A DNA stretch of 64,000 bases from Croceibacterium segetis (GCF_011320115.1 NZ_JAANOZ010000005.1:1-64000); one strand, 5' to 3'. Shown: positions 1 to 9,552, counted from the stretch's first letter. Made by a program: numbers and translations. The notes: generated by a model from the letters alone, not told the origin.

Positions 1-53
1 GCGCAGCCCCAGGTCGCGCGTCGATTGCTAGCAGGGGGATCACGCCCACCCAA

Positions 54-75
54 CCCTCCCCCTCGAGGGGGAGGG
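54..75. repeat. Perfect 22-nt palindrome upstream of first gene
   Basis: An 11-base arm CCCTCCCCCTC is followed directly by its exact complement, giving a self-complementary G/C-rich element. It ends 19 bases before the ATG at 95. It could be a terminator stem for a gene left of the window, or a dispersed palindromic repeat. No T-run follows, so a classical intrinsic terminator is not certain. Confidence 0.5.
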
Positions 76-94
76 CTTTCGAGAGGTCTTCCGA

Positions 95-1135
95 ATGCCG
101 CAGCTCCCGCTCCTCCCCACCTCGCTCGTCGGCTCCTACGCCCAGCCCGACTGGCTGATCGACCGCAAGGCCCTGTCGGGCATCTTCCCGCCGCGCACCC
201 GGATGAAGGGCCTGTGGCGCGTGGCGGACGAATACCTCGAGCAGGCGTGGGACGACGCGACCGTCTACGCGATCGCCGAGCAGGAGCGCGCCGGTCTCGA
301 CATCATCACCGACGGCGAGATGCGCCGTGAGAGCTATTCGAACCGCTTCGCCACCGCGCTCGACGGCGTCGACCTCGACAACCACGGCACCGCGCTCGAC
401 CGCAGCGGGGAACCGGTGCCGGTGCCGCGCGTGACCGGCCCGATCAAGCGCCGCCACGCGGTGCAGGTGCGCGACGTGCAGTTCCTGCGCGAGCACGCCA
501 GCCCGGAGAAGGCGATCAAGATCACCGTGCCCGGCCCGTTCACGATGAGCCAGCAGGCGCAGGACGATTACTACAACGATCCCGAGGCGCTCGCCCTGGC
601 CTACGCCGCCGCGGTCAACGAGGAGATCAAGGACCTGTTCGCCGCCGGGTGCGACGTGGTCCAGCTCGACGAACCGTACATGCAGGCACGGCCCGACAAG
701 GCGCGGATGTACGGCCTCAAGGCGCTCGAGCGCGCGCTCGAAGGGGTGAAGGGCACCACCGCGCTGCACATCTGCTTCGGCTACGCGCACCTGATTCACG
801 AGCGGCCCGAGGGCTACAACTTCCTGCCCGAACTGGCTTCGAGCGACGTCCAGCAGATCTCGATCGAGACCGCGCAGTCCAACCTCGACACCACGGTGCT
901 CGAAACGCTGCCCGGCAAGACGATCATCCTCGGCGTGCTGGACCTCTCTACCCATGCGGTCGAAGAGCCGGAAACGGTCGCCGCGCGGATCCGCAAGGCG
1001 CTGCCGCACGTGCCCAAGGAGAAGATCATCGTCGCGCCAGACTGCGGCCTGAAATACCTCCCGCGCGAGGTCGCCTTCGGCAAGATGAAGGCGATGGCCG
1101 ACGGAGCCCGGATCGTGCGGGCTGAACTGAGCTGA
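95..1135 (+). CDS. MetE-like cobalamin-independent methionine synthase family protein
   Basis: The 346-residue protein matches the C-terminal catalytic barrel of cobalamin-independent methionine synthase (MetE), which transfers a methyl group to a zinc-activated thiol. The expected zinc ligands are visible: His225 and Cys227 in LHICFGY, Glu258 in ISIETAQ, and Cys317 in PDCGLK. It lacks the N-terminal half of full MetE, as in the short stand-alone members of the family. The start at 95 has GAGAGG about 8 bases upstream. Its stop overlaps the ATG of a second family member by one base (TGATG), so the two are probably translated together. The true methyl donor and acceptor cannot be read from sequence; a methylated thiol or folate-type donor is likely. 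Confidence 0.85.
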   Translation: MPQLPLLPTSLVGSYAQPDWLIDRKALSGIFPPRTRMKGLWRVADEYLEQAWDDATVYAIAEQERAGLDIITDGEMRRESYSNRFATALDGVDLDNHGTALDRSGEPVPVPRVTGPIKRRHAVQVRDVQFLREHASPEKAIKITVPGPFTMSQQAQDDYYNDPEALALAYAAAVNEEIKDLFAAGCDVVQLDEPYMQARPDKARMYGLKALERALEGVKGTTALHICFGYAHLIHERPEGYNFLPELASSDVQQISIETAQSNLDTTVLETLPGKTIILGVLDLSTHAVEEPETVAARIRKALPHVPKEKIIVAPDCGLKYLPREVAFGKMKAMADGARIVRAELS

Positions 1136-2253
1136 TGGCGTTCAAGACCACCCACACCGGCAGCCTGCCGCGGCCGGACTACCTGCTCGAGCTGATGTTC
1201 GCCCGCGAGAGCGGCGAGGCGGTCGACGAGACCAAGCTCGACGCGGCGATCGAAAGCGCCACCGCCTACGTTGTCGGGCGCCAGCGGCAGGCGGGTATCA
1301 CCGTCATCAACGACGGCGAGATGTCGAAGCCCAGCTATGCCACCTACATCAAGCACCGCCTGTCGGGATTCGGCGGCGAGGCCGGGCAGTACGAGTTCCA
1401 GGACCTCGAGGAGTTCCCCGGCGCCAAGGCGCAGGTGTTCGGCAACAAGGGCCGCGCCAGGCGCAGCGCGCCGGCCTGCACCGCACCGATCGAGGTGATC
1501 GACATGGACGCCCCGCGTGAGGACGCCGAGCGGCTCCAGCGCCTCGCCGGCGGGCACGAGACCTTCATGTCGGCCGCGTCGCCCGGCGTGACCGCGCTGT
1601 TCTTTCCCAACCAGTACTACCCCGACGACGAGGCCTATGTCTTCGCGCTCGCCGAGGGCCTGCGCCACGAATACGAGACCATCGCCGCCGCCGGGATCAC
1701 GCTGCAGGTCGATTGCCCGGACCTGGCGATGGGCCGCCACGTGCAGTTCACGCACCTGTCGCTCGCGGATTTCCGCAAGCGCATCGGCATGAACGTCGCC
1801 GCGCTCAACCATGCGCTGCGCGACATTCCCGCCGAGCAGCTGCGCATGCACTTGTGCTGGGGCAACTACCCGGGCCCGCACCACTGCGACGTGGCGCTGG
1901 GCGAGATCGCCGACATCGTCTGGTCGGCCAAGCCGCAGACGGTGCTGCTCGAAGGCGCGAACCCGCGCCACGCGCACGAGTTCGCCTTCTTCGAAGACAA
2001 CCCGCTGCCCGAGGGCAAGGTGCTGTGCCCGGGCATGATCGAGCCGCAGAGCCCGTACATCGAGCATCCCGAGCTGATCGCCCAGCGCATCGGCCGCTAC
2101 GCCGACCTGCTCGGGCGCGAGCGGGTGATGGCCGGGGTCGACTGCGGCTTCTCGGTTCACGCGGGCAGCAACAGCCTCGATCCCGAGATCGTCTGGGCCA
2201 AGCTCGCCGCGCTGTCCGAAGGGGCGGAGATCGCCAGCGCGCACTACTTCTGA
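1135..2253 (+). CDS. Second MetE-like methyltransferase
   Basis: A 372-residue paralogue-type protein of the same MetE C-terminal barrel family. It keeps the zinc site: His239 and Cys241 (MHLCWGN), Glu273 (LLEGANP) and Cys337 (GVDCGF). The two tandem proteins differ clearly in length and sequence, so this looks like an old pair with divided roles rather than a recent duplication. The ATG at 1135 overlaps the upstream stop, implying coupled translation and possibly a heteromeric or sequential function. Methionine synthesis or methyl transfer from an alternative small-molecule donor are the main options. Confidence 0.82.
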   Translation: MAFKTTHTGSLPRPDYLLELMFARESGEAVDETKLDAAIESATAYVVGRQRQAGITVINDGEMSKPSYATYIKHRLSGFGGEAGQYEFQDLEEFPGAKAQVFGNKGRARRSAPACTAPIEVIDMDAPREDAERLQRLAGGHETFMSAASPGVTALFFPNQYYPDDEAYVFALAEGLRHEYETIAAAGITLQVDCPDLAMGRHVQFTHLSLADFRKRIGMNVAALNHALRDIPAEQLRMHLCWGNYPGPHHCDVALGEIADIVWSAKPQTVLLEGANPRHAHEFAFFEDNPLPEGKVLCPGMIEPQSPYIEHPELIAQRIGRYADLLGRERVMAGVDCGFSVHAGSNSLDPEIVWAKLAALSEGAEIASAHYF

Positions 2254-2346
2254 GCACGGTGGGTAGAACGATCTAAGCCGTTTCGCCGCGCACCGATCTG
2301 TGGCAAGATCGGCCATTATCGCGTTGGTTCTCTTGGGAGAGGAATC

Positions 2347-2886
2347 GTGCGGAGCTTCGTTCTCGTTACCGCCGCGCTTGCGGCAATCGCATCGGCGCCG
2401 GCATCGGCGGACGACATCGCCTGTCCGCCGAAGGTCTCGCCCGAACTGATGACCGCGCTTGGCGAACCGGTCGCCTGGCTGGGAGCGGGCCAGACGGTCC
2501 ATACCCCGGCGGACCTGACGATGGTCGGCCAGCCGGTCAGCTACGTGCTCGCCTTTCGCGCATCGGGCGCTGCGGACGCGCCTGTCAGCGAGCTCGACTA
2601 TCGGCTCAAGGGCCAAACCCGGCCGTACGGGACCCGCTACGCGGTCGATTTGCGCAAGGCATTCGACAAAGGCTTCAATGGCTCCGACTGCGCCAGCGGC
2701 AACAATTCGTGCGTCGTCGATTACAAGGCGAGCGCGGCCGGGGACTTTTCGGGCGCGGAGTTGAGCGAAGGCAACATTGCGATCCCCAAGGACGCCCACG
2801 GCGATGGCCTCGGGGCGGTAAAGGCGGACTACAACCTCGACAGCGCGGACCCGGTCTTCCTGGTGTGCCACTACAAGGGCCCGTAG
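2347..2886 (+). CDS. Secreted protein of unknown function
   Basis: I do not recognise this 179-residue protein. It begins with GTG at 2347, with a purine-rich GGGAGAGG just upstream. Residues 1 to about 21 form a clear signal peptide ending ASA, so the product is exported. The mature part has four cysteines (in ACPP, DCAS, SCVV and VCHY) that could form two disulfides in the periplasm. It stands alone between the MetE-like pair and a tRNA gene. Base composition is ordinary for the window. Confidence 0.7.
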   Translation: MRSFVLVTAALAAIASAPASADDIACPPKVSPELMTALGEPVAWLGAGQTVHTPADLTMVGQPVSYVLAFRASGAADAPVSELDYRLKGQTRPYGTRYAVDLRKAFDKGFNGSDCASGNNSCVVDYKASAAGDFSGAELSEGNIAIPKDAHGDGLGAVKADYNLDSADPVFLVCHYKGP

Positions 2887-2944
2887 CAAGCGTCGCCCCG
2901 CCGAAGCTGGCAACGGCGGCGCCGAGCGGCTAGGCCTGCGCGCT

Positions 2945-3029
2945 GCGGGCGTGGCGGAATGGTAGACGCCGGGGACTTAAAATCCCCTGAGCTTTGCTCG
3001 TGCCGGTTCGAGTCCGGCCGCCCGCACCA
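2945..3029 (+). tRNA. tRNA-Leu(UAA)
   Basis: An 85-base class II tRNA. The acceptor stem GCGGGCG (2945-2951) pairs with CGCCCGC (3019-3025), and ACCA follows, so the CCA end is encoded. The anticodon stem GGGGA/TCCCC encloses the loop CTTAAAA with anticodon TAA. A long variable arm typical of tRNA-Leu and a standard GGTTCGAGTCC T-arm are present. Confidence 0.96.
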
Positions 3030-3050
3030 GTTTTCGCGCGAGGCGAAGGG

Positions 3051-4430
3051 CTACAGCGCGGCTTCGGCGAAGGTATCGGCGCCAAGGGCCCGATAGAGCT
3101 CGACCAGGTTCGTGAGCGAAGTCGCGGTAACCGCCGCTTCCTGCCGCCGCGCGGTGTAGAGCGCGCGCTGGGCGACGAGGCTGCCGAGGAAGCTCTCGAT
3201 GCCCTCGCGGTAGCGTGCGTCGGTCAGCCGCGCAGTGTCGGCAGCGGCCGAGGTGTTGGCGCGCGCCGCGGCAAGTCGGTCGCCTATCGTGCCGCGCACC
3301 GCGAGCACGTCGGACACCTCGCGGAAGGCCGACTGGATCGCCTTCTCGTAGCGCGCCAGCGCCGCGTCGCGCTCGGCTTTGCTGACCGCGACATGGGCCC
3401 GGCCGCCACCGGCATCGAAGATGGTGTAGGCCGCGTCGGCACCCGCGGTAGCGGTGAATGCGCCGCCGGTGAACAGTGCGCCGAGCGCATCGCTCGCCAG
3501 GCCGAGCAGCCCGGTCAGCGAGATGCGCGGGAACAGCTCGGCACGAGCAACGCCGATGTCGGCGTTGGCCGCCTCGAGCAAGTGCTCGGCCTGCTCGACG
3601 TCGGGCCGCAGCAGCAGGACTTCGGAACTGGTTCTTGGCGCCAGCGCGGCGAATTCGCCGTCGATCTGGGCCAGTCCGGCGGGCAGCAAAGAACGGTCGA
3701 ACTCAGCTCCGACGAGCAGCCGAATGAGGTTCTCGTCCTGCGCCAGCGCGGTCTTCTGCTCGGCGACGTCGCCTTGCGCGGTCTCGAGCACCTGCTCGGC
3801 CTGGCGCAAGTCGGTGCGTGGGGCGATGCCGCCGTTGAGCCTCAGCCGCGTGAGTTCGACGGCCTTGCCGGCGTTGGCAGCGGTGTCCTCCGCGATCGCC
3901 AGCAGGTCGCGATCGGCGGCGTAGGCAATCCACGCCTGCGCGAGATCGGCAACGAGGCCGATGCGCACGATGCGCGCGTCCGCCTCGCTGGCAAGCGCGC
4001 GTTCGCGCTGCTCCGCAGTGGCGTTGGCCAACCGACCGAACAAGTCGAGCTCGAACGACGAGACGCCTCCCTGCAGCGCGTAGCTCTCGCCCTGGCCGCG
4101 GCGGTAACTGGCCGACGCGTTGGCGCCGACCTCGGGGAACTGCGCGGAGCGGGTGACCCGTACTTGCGCCCGCGCCGCGGCAAGGTTGGCGGCGGCAATG
4201 CGCAAGTCGCGGTTCTCGGTCAGCGCCTGGGCGATGAGCGCCTGTAACCGCCCGTCGCGAAACAGGTCGCGGTAGGAGACCGCCGGGAGACCACTTTCGG
4301 CCGGTGCCGGATAGGCCTCCCCGCGCGGAAACGACGGCGGAACCGGCGCGGTGGGTCGCTGGTATGGCGGCGCGAGCGAGCAACCGGCAAGCGCAAGCGC
4401 GCCCGCGGCCATTGCCAGGCGCCGCATCAT
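3051..4430 (-). CDS. Outer-membrane channel lipoprotein of RND efflux system (NodT/OprM family)
   Basis: A 459-residue member of the TolC/OprM superfamily, forming the outer-membrane exit duct of a tripartite drug efflux pump. The lipobox LALAGC gives a lipidated Cys17. Downstream are the two repeated helical outer-membrane efflux domains, with typical phrases such as LRPDVEQAEHLL and RISLTGLLGL. Its ATG overlaps the TGA of the pump gene (ATGA at 4427-4430), so it is the last gene of the adaptor-pump-channel operon. Length and domain order are normal. Substrates cannot be inferred. Confidence 0.92.
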   Translation of the reverse strand: MMRRLAMAAGALALAGCSLAPPYQRPTAPVPPSFPRGEAYPAPAESGLPAVSYRDLFRDGRLQALIAQALTENRDLRIAAANLAAARAQVRVTRSAQFPEVGANASASYRRGQGESYALQGGVSSFELDLFGRLANATAEQRERALASEADARIVRIGLVADLAQAWIAYAADRDLLAIAEDTAANAGKAVELTRLRLNGGIAPRTDLRQAEQVLETAQGDVAEQKTALAQDENLIRLLVGAEFDRSLLPAGLAQIDGEFAALAPRTSSEVLLLRPDVEQAEHLLEAANADIGVARAELFPRISLTGLLGLASDALGALFTGGAFTATAGADAAYTIFDAGGGRAHVAVSKAERDAALARYEKAIQSAFREVSDVLAVRGTIGDRLAAARANTSAAADTARLTDARYREGIESFLGSLVAQRALYTARRQEAAVTATSLTNLVELYRALGADTFAEAAL

Positions 4431-7400
4431 GCCGGTCGCTCGCCTTCATCGCTGCGCGTGAGACGCTCGCGTACGGCTTTCAGCGCATCACGCGTGCTCC
4501 GCCTCACGAGCACGAAGAACAGCGGGATGTAAAAGATCGCCAGCAGGGAAGCGGTCAGCATCCCCCCGATCACCGAAGTGCCGATGGCGATGCGGCTGTT
4601 GGCGCCGGGGCCCGTCGAGATCGCCAGCGGCAACACGCCGAAAATGAAGGCGAAGCTGGTCATCAGGATCGGCCGCAGGCGGATTCGCGCCGCACGCACC
4701 GCCGCCTCGATAACCCGCGCGCCCTTCTTCTCCTGCTGCTCGGCGAACTCGATCATCAGAATCGAGTTCTTCGCGGCGAGGCCCATCGTGGTGAGCAGGC
4801 CGATCTGCAGGAACACGTCGTTCTCGAGCCCCCGCAAGGTCACGGCGAAAACCGCGCCGACGAGGCCGAGCGGGATCACCAGCAGCACCGCGACGGGGAT
4901 CGACCAGCTTTCGTAGAGCGCCGCGAGGCACAGGAACACGACCAGCAGCGACAACGAGTAGAGCAGCGGCGCACGCCCCGACGACAGCCGCTCCTCGTAC
5001 GACGAGCCCGACCAGGCGACGCTGGTGCCGGGTATCTTCGCCGCCAGCGCTTCCATCTCGTCCATCGCCTGGCCCGAGCTGACGCCCGGCGCGGCCTGGC
5101 CCGAGATCGAGTAGGCCGGCACGCCGCCGAAGCGGCTGCTCGTCGCCGGCGTGGTCGCCCAACCGATGCTGGAGAACGCCGAGAACGGCGCCATCTCACC
5201 GCTCCGCGTGCGCACGTACCACTGCGCAAGGTCCTCCGGTCGCGCGCGATATTCGGCGTCGCCCTGGACATAGACCCGCTTGACGCGGCCCTTGTCGATG
5301 AAGTCGTTGACGTAGCGCCCACCCCAGGCGGCCGAGAGAGTCGCGTTCACGTCGGCTGTGGTCAGCCCGTAAGCACTGAGGCGCTGGGTATCGAGGTCGA
5401 CCTTGAGCGTCGGCGCGTCGGGCAAGTCGCCGGGCCGGACCTGTGCCAGCTTGGGATCGGCGTTGGCCGCCGCCAACAGCCGGTCGCGCGCCTCGGCAAA
5501 GTGCTCGCGGCTCATCCCGCTCGAGTTCTGCAGCTGCATGCTGAAGCCGGCAGTGTCCCCGAGCCCGCGCACCGCGCCGGGCACGAGCGTGAACACTTGC
5601 GCGTCGCGCAAACCGCGAAACGCCGCGGTCGCGCGCTGGGCGATCGCGTCGGCGGTGTTCTCCTTCCCCGGCCGTTCATCCCACGGCTTGAGATTGACGA
5701 AGCCTTGCCCGGTGTTCTGCCCCGAGGCGCCGCCGCCGCCGCCGCCGGCGACGAGAAATACAGTGCCGGCGTTCCTCTTCTCGTTCTGCATGAGGTACTT
5801 TTCGACCATGTCGCGCACTTCGAGCGTGCGCGTCTGCGTCGCACCGGCGGGCAGGCGCCATTGCACGGCCACGCGACCCTGGTCCTCACTCGGTAGGAAG
5901 CCGCCCGGCAGGCGGACGAACAGCAGCACCAGCACCAGCGCGATGGCCGCGTAGATCGCCAGGAACAGCCACTTGCGGTCGACCACCCGCTCGACGTTGC
6001 CGGCATAGCGCTCGATGAGGTTCGCGAAGGTGCGGTTGAACCACCTTTGCGCGGCTCGGACCCGCGCCGTCGCGCCGGGGAACCGCCGCTCGAACGCGCT
6101 CGGCCCCGGCTCCTCGCCATGCGCCTTTCTTGCCTTGAGCACGGTCGAAGTGATCGCCGGGCTGAGGATCAGCGCGACCAGCACCGACAGCGTCATCGCC
6201 GAGATCATCGTCACCGAGAATTGCCGGTAGATCACGCCGGTGGAGCCGCCGAAGAAGGCCATCGGCAGGAACACCGCCGAGAGCACCAGCGCGATCGCCA
6301 CCAGGGCGGTCTGCAGTTCTCGCATCGAGATGATCGTCGCGTCCCGCGCGCTCATGCCGGGATTTTCGTGCAGCAGCCGCTCGACGTTCTCGACCACCAC
6401 GATGGCGTCGTCGACCAGCAGGCCGATCGCCAGCACGAGCCCGAACAGCGTCAGCGTGTTGATCGTGTAGCCGAAGATGTAGAACACCGCGAAAGTGCCG
6501 AGGAGCACGACCGGCACGGCGATGGCCGGGACCAGCAGCGCGCGCCAGTTCTGCAGGAACACGAACATCACGATCACGACCAGCACGATCGCCTCGAGCA
6601 GCGACTTCTCGACGTCGTGCACCGAGAGGCGGATGAAATCGCTCGAATCGTTGGCATAGGCGTAGGACAGCCCGTCGGGCATGTTCTTCGCCAGCTGCGC
6701 CATCTTGGCCTTGACCAGGTCGGAGGTCTTGAGCGCATCCGCCCCGGGGGAGAGCGAGATCTGCATGCCCGCGCCCGGGTGGCCGTTCATGCGCAGGATG
6801 ATGTTGTAGCTTTCGGCGCCGACCTCGACTCGCGCGACATCCTGTATTCTCACCGAGGAGCCGTCGGTCAACGTCTTGAGGACGATGTTGCCGAACTGCT
6901 CGGGGGTCTGCAGTTTCGATTGTGCGGTGACCGTCGCGTTGAGCAGCTGCCCGGGCGGCGCAGGCAGGCCGCCGACGTCACCCGCGGCGACCTCGGTGTT
7001 CTGGCTGCGGATGGCGTCGATGACGTCACCTGGCATAAGCTGGAAAGCGGCGAGCTCCTGCGGTTTGAGCCAGATGCGCATGGCGTGCGGCGAGCCGAAG
7101 ACATTGACGTCACCGACGCCATCGACGCGCGACAGCGGGTCCTGGATATTCGACGCCAGATAGTCGGAGACGTCCTGGTAGTTGCGCGTGTCGGTGGTGT
7201 CGTAGACCGCGACCAGCAACAGCGAGTCCGAATTGGACTTGGTTACGCGCACGCCTTGCTGCTGCACTTCGGCCGGCAGACGCGAGACGGCCGTCTGGAT
7301 CTTGTTCTGCACCTGCACCTGGGCGATGTCGGGGTCGGTGCCCTTCGCAAAGATCGCGCTGATGTTCGCCGAACCGCGCGAGCTCGACTGCGAACTGAAG

Positions 7401-7630
7401 TACAGCAGTCCGTCGAGCCCGGTGAGCTGCTGTTCGAGCACTTGGGTGACGCTGTTCTCGATCGTCTGCGCGGAGGCCCCTGGATAGTTGGCGAAGACGT
7501 TGACCTGAACCGGGGCGATGTCGGGGTATTGCTCGATCGGCAGCGAAAACAGCGCGCCGACCCCGCCGAACATCACCACGATCGCCAGCACCCAGGCGAA
7601 GATCGGCCGGTCGATGAAGATGCGCGACAT
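4427..7630 (-). CDS. RND multidrug efflux pump, inner-membrane permease (HAE1 family)
   Basis: A 1067-residue AcrB/MexB-type proton-driven transporter. Landmarks include the N-terminal IFAWVLAIVVM helix, the pore-domain segment YPGASAQTIE, the transmembrane-4 proton-relay aspartate pair in LLVDDAIVVVEN, and the duplicated 12-helix layout. The Gly-rich run after FLVAGG, around residue 620, is a flexible porter-domain loop. It is the middle gene of a three-gene minus-strand operon, 3 bases after the adaptor gene and overlapping the channel gene by 4. The HAE1 class exports hydrophobic and amphiphilic compounds such as antibiotics, bile salts and dyes; specificity here is unknown. Confidence 0.95.
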   Translation of the reverse strand: MSRIFIDRPIFAWVLAIVVMFGGVGALFSLPIEQYPDIAPVQVNVFANYPGASAQTIENSVTQVLEQQLTGLDGLLYFSSQSSSRGSANISAIFAKGTDPDIAQVQVQNKIQTAVSRLPAEVQQQGVRVTKSNSDSLLLVAVYDTTDTRNYQDVSDYLASNIQDPLSRVDGVGDVNVFGSPHAMRIWLKPQELAAFQLMPGDVIDAIRSQNTEVAAGDVGGLPAPPGQLLNATVTAQSKLQTPEQFGNIVLKTLTDGSSVRIQDVARVEVGAESYNIILRMNGHPGAGMQISLSPGADALKTSDLVKAKMAQLAKNMPDGLSYAYANDSSDFIRLSVHDVEKSLLEAIVLVVIVMFVFLQNWRALLVPAIAVPVVLLGTFAVFYIFGYTINTLTLFGLVLAIGLLVDDAIVVVENVERLLHENPGMSARDATIISMRELQTALVAIALVLSAVFLPMAFFGGSTGVIYRQFSVTMISAMTLSVLVALILSPAITSTVLKARKAHGEEPGPSAFERRFPGATARVRAAQRWFNRTFANLIERYAGNVERVVDRKWLFLAIYAAIALVLVLLFVRLPGGFLPSEDQGRVAVQWRLPAGATQTRTLEVRDMVEKYLMQNEKRNAGTVFLVAGGGGGGASGQNTGQGFVNLKPWDERPGKENTADAIAQRATAAFRGLRDAQVFTLVPGAVRGLGDTAGFSMQLQNSSGMSREHFAEARDRLLAAANADPKLAQVRPGDLPDAPTLKVDLDTQRLSAYGLTTADVNATLSAAWGGRYVNDFIDKGRVKRVYVQGDAEYRARPEDLAQWYVRTRSGEMAPFSAFSSIGWATTPATSSRFGGVPAYSISGQAAPGVSSGQAMDEMEALAAKIPGTSVAWSGSSYEERLSSGRAPLLYSLSLLVVFLCLAALYESWSIPVAVLLVIPLGLVGAVFAVTLRGLENDVFLQIGLLTTMGLAAKNSILMIEFAEQQEKKGARVIEAAVRAARIRLRPILMTSFAFIFGVLPLAISTGPGANSRIAIGTSVIGGMLTASLLAIFYIPLFFVLVRRSTRDALKAVRERLTRSDEGERPA

Positions 7631-7633
7631 GGC

Positions 7634-8821
7634 CTAGCCCGGCCGCTTGCCCGGGAACTCGCCGCCTCCGCGCGGCGCTCCGACCTTTTGCGGCGCGTTC
7701 TGCGGCACCGGCCGGACCTTGTCGCCTTGCTTGAGGTTGGCGAGGCCCTGGGTGATCACCTTGTCGCCAGTCTTGAGGCCGGAGGTGACGATCCAGCTGG
7801 TGCCGTACGTGCGATCTGCGACGATCTTGCGCCGCGTCGCCTTGTCGCCGGGCCCCACGAGGTAGACGAACGCCGAACCATCGAAGTCGCGCTGGACGGC
7901 GGGCTGGGGGATCAGGAAGGCATTGGGCTGCACGGCCTGGTCGAACACCGCCTTCACGAACGTACCCGGCAGCAGCAAGCCCTGCGGATTGGGAAAGCTG
8001 GCGCGCAGCGTCACCGTGCCGGTGTTCTGGTCGACGGAGATTTCCGAAAACTGCACATGACCGACAAAGCCGTAATCGCTGCCGTCCTCGAGCTTGAGGT
8101 GCACGGTCGTGCTTCCCGGAGCAATCTCGCCGCTTTGCAGCGCGCGGCGCAAGGAGCTGAGGTCGGCTGCCGACTGTTGCATGTCGACGTAGATCGGATC
8201 GAGCTTCTGGATCACCGCCAGCGGGTCGGCCTGGTTGGCGCTGACCAGCGCGCCGACGGTGAACAGCGAACGCCCGATGCGCCCGGTGATGGGCGCCGGA
8301 ACGGTCGTGTGCCGCAGGTTGATGCGTGCGGTGTCGAGGGCGGCGGCGTTCTGCGCTACCCCCGCCTGCGCCACGCGGGCCTGCGCCGCGGCATCGGTGT
8401 ATTCCTGTTTGGACACCGCTTCCATCTCGGCCAGCGGCTTGTAACGGCTGGCTTTGGCGAGCGCGGCGTCGGCGCTCGCCCGGGCGCTGGCGAGGTTCGC
8501 CTGCGCCTGGTTGGCCGCCGCGCGATAGAGGCTCGGATCGATCTGGTAGAGCGGCTGCCCGGCACGGACGAAAGCCCCCTCGGCGAACAGCCGCCGCTGG
8601 ATGAGGCCGGTCACTTGCGGGCGCACCTCGCTCGTCTCGTAAGCCACAGTGCGTCCGCCAAGGGTGACCGACAGCGGGACCGTGCTCGATCGGGCGACGA
8701 AGTAGCCAACTTGTGCCGGTGGCCGCTGGCGGCCGGCGTCACCGCCGCCGGAGCAGGCGGCGAGCAGCGTCAGCAGCGCGAGGAGGCCACCACGGCGGAC
8801 GACCGACGGCCAGCGTACCAT
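7634..8821 (-). CDS. RND efflux periplasmic adaptor lipoprotein (MexA/AcrA-like)
   Basis: A 395-residue membrane fusion protein that links the inner pump to the outer channel. The chosen start (ATG at 8821) gives a lipoprotein signal with lipobox LLAAC and Cys23. A barrel-sandwich/lipoyl half-motif (SEVRPQVTGLI), an alpha-helical hairpin (ASARASADAALAK region), the second lipoyl half (VPAPITGRIGRSLF) and the beta-barrel domain follow in the usual order. The frame stays open for 96 codons upstream, but that part is antisense-type translation across a tRNA-Arg gene and is not coding. It is the first gene of the efflux operon. No dedicated TetR or MarR regulator lies beside it. Confidence 0.93.
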   Translation of the reverse strand: MVRWPSVVRRGGLLALLTLLAACSGGGDAGRQRPPAQVGYFVARSSTVPLSVTLGGRTVAYETSEVRPQVTGLIQRRLFAEGAFVRAGQPLYQIDPSLYRAAANQAQANLASARASADAALAKASRYKPLAEMEAVSKQEYTDAAAQARVAQAGVAQNAAALDTARINLRHTTVPAPITGRIGRSLFTVGALVSANQADPLAVIQKLDPIYVDMQQSAADLSSLRRALQSGEIAPGSTTVHLKLEDGSDYGFVGHVQFSEISVDQNTGTVTLRASFPNPQGLLLPGTFVKAVFDQAVQPNAFLIPQPAVQRDFDGSAFVYLVGPGDKATRRKIVADRTYGTSWIVTSGLKTGDKVITQGLANLKQGDKVRPVPQNAPQKVGAPRGGGEFPGKRPG

Positions 8822-8908
8822 TGCAGCGAATACCTTCCCAGGCGGCGGCGAACCGGGGCGGCTTTCCGGGAACCGCGCAGCTTGCGCAAGGGCGAGTGCA
8901 GGCGGTGC

Positions 8909-8926
8909 GACAATTTTTGACAAATT
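8909..8926. promoter_or_regulatory. Helically phased GACAA direct repeats in the efflux-operon leader
   Basis: On the plus strand GACAATTTTT (from 8909) is followed 10 bases later by GACAAATT (from 8919), a spacing of one helical turn. The AT-rich tract lies between the adaptor start and the tRNA-Arg gene, where the efflux promoter must be. It could be part of the promoter (TTGTCA on the minus strand resembles a -35 box) or a tandem operator. This is inference only. Confidence 0.35.
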
Positions 8927-8936
8927 CGAGCCGCAA

Positions 8937-9013
<77 letters not shown>

Positions 9014-9120
9014 GAGCGGCGAGCGCCTAGCAACCTTGCGCGGCGAGGCCAAGGCAAAAGCAGAGGCGCCCGGGCCGCCGACGGCCGGCTGGAGCGCGAA
9101 TCGGAACAAGTCAACTTGGC

Positions 9121-9552
9121 TTACTTGCCGCTGGCCTGGGCCTGGGCGGTGCGCGGACCGGATTCACCAAACTGCTTGAGCGTCTCGCCGCCGGCCTTGG
9201 TAATGGTCACGTTGAAGCCGCCCTTGCGGCCATCGCGCAGTGGGTAATAAGTGATGTCGACTTCATCGCCCGGCTGCACCGAACGCTTCGACCAGCCGTA
9301 GCGCACCAGGTGATTCGGGCTCATGCCCTCGAACGCCCAGCGGGTGCCGCTCGCGTCGTGCACGTAGAGGAAGGTGTGCGGATTGGTCCACTCCCACCGC
9401 TCGACGGTGACGTGCTTCATCGGCAGTTCCTTGCCCCATTCGAACATCGCGGTGGAATGGTGCGCCAGAACCGGCACAGCGGTAGCGAACAAGGCACCGG
9501 CCGCAATGGCGGCGCCAGCGACGGCCTTCCGGCGAGAATGTCTCTCAGTCAT
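9121..9552 (-). CDS. DUF6152-family secreted protein
   Basis: A 143-residue protein with a signal peptide ending near VLAHHS, followed by the pattern typical of DUF6152: HHSTAMFEW, then WEWTNPH and a C-terminal [14 protein letters not shown]. The start at 9552 is favoured because GGAGAG lies 6 bases upstream and the signal peptide begins there. The family is small, periplasmic and of unknown function; in several genomes it sits beside the kind of protein found divergently here (start 9707). The His and Trp residues at the mature N terminus could bind metal or a small ligand, but that is speculation. Confidence 0.8.
   Translation of the reverse strand: MTERHSRRKAVAGAAIAAGALFATAVPVLAHHSTAMFEWGKELPMKHVTVERWEWTNPHTFLYVHDASGTRWAFEGMSPNHLVRYGWSKRSVQPGDEVDITYYPLRDGRKGGFNVTITKAGGETLKQFGESGPRTAQAQASGK

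Noticed and set aside
814-2913. 699-codon open frame on the minus strand
   Set aside because: It lies opposite the two MetE-like genes, has no recognisable domain, and has an Arg/Ala/Gly-rich composition typical of antisense frames in high-GC DNA.
6047-8920. 957-codon plus-strand open frame
   Set aside because: It is antisense to the RND pump and adaptor, which have clear homology, and is full of His/Arg/Asp runs without any fold motif.
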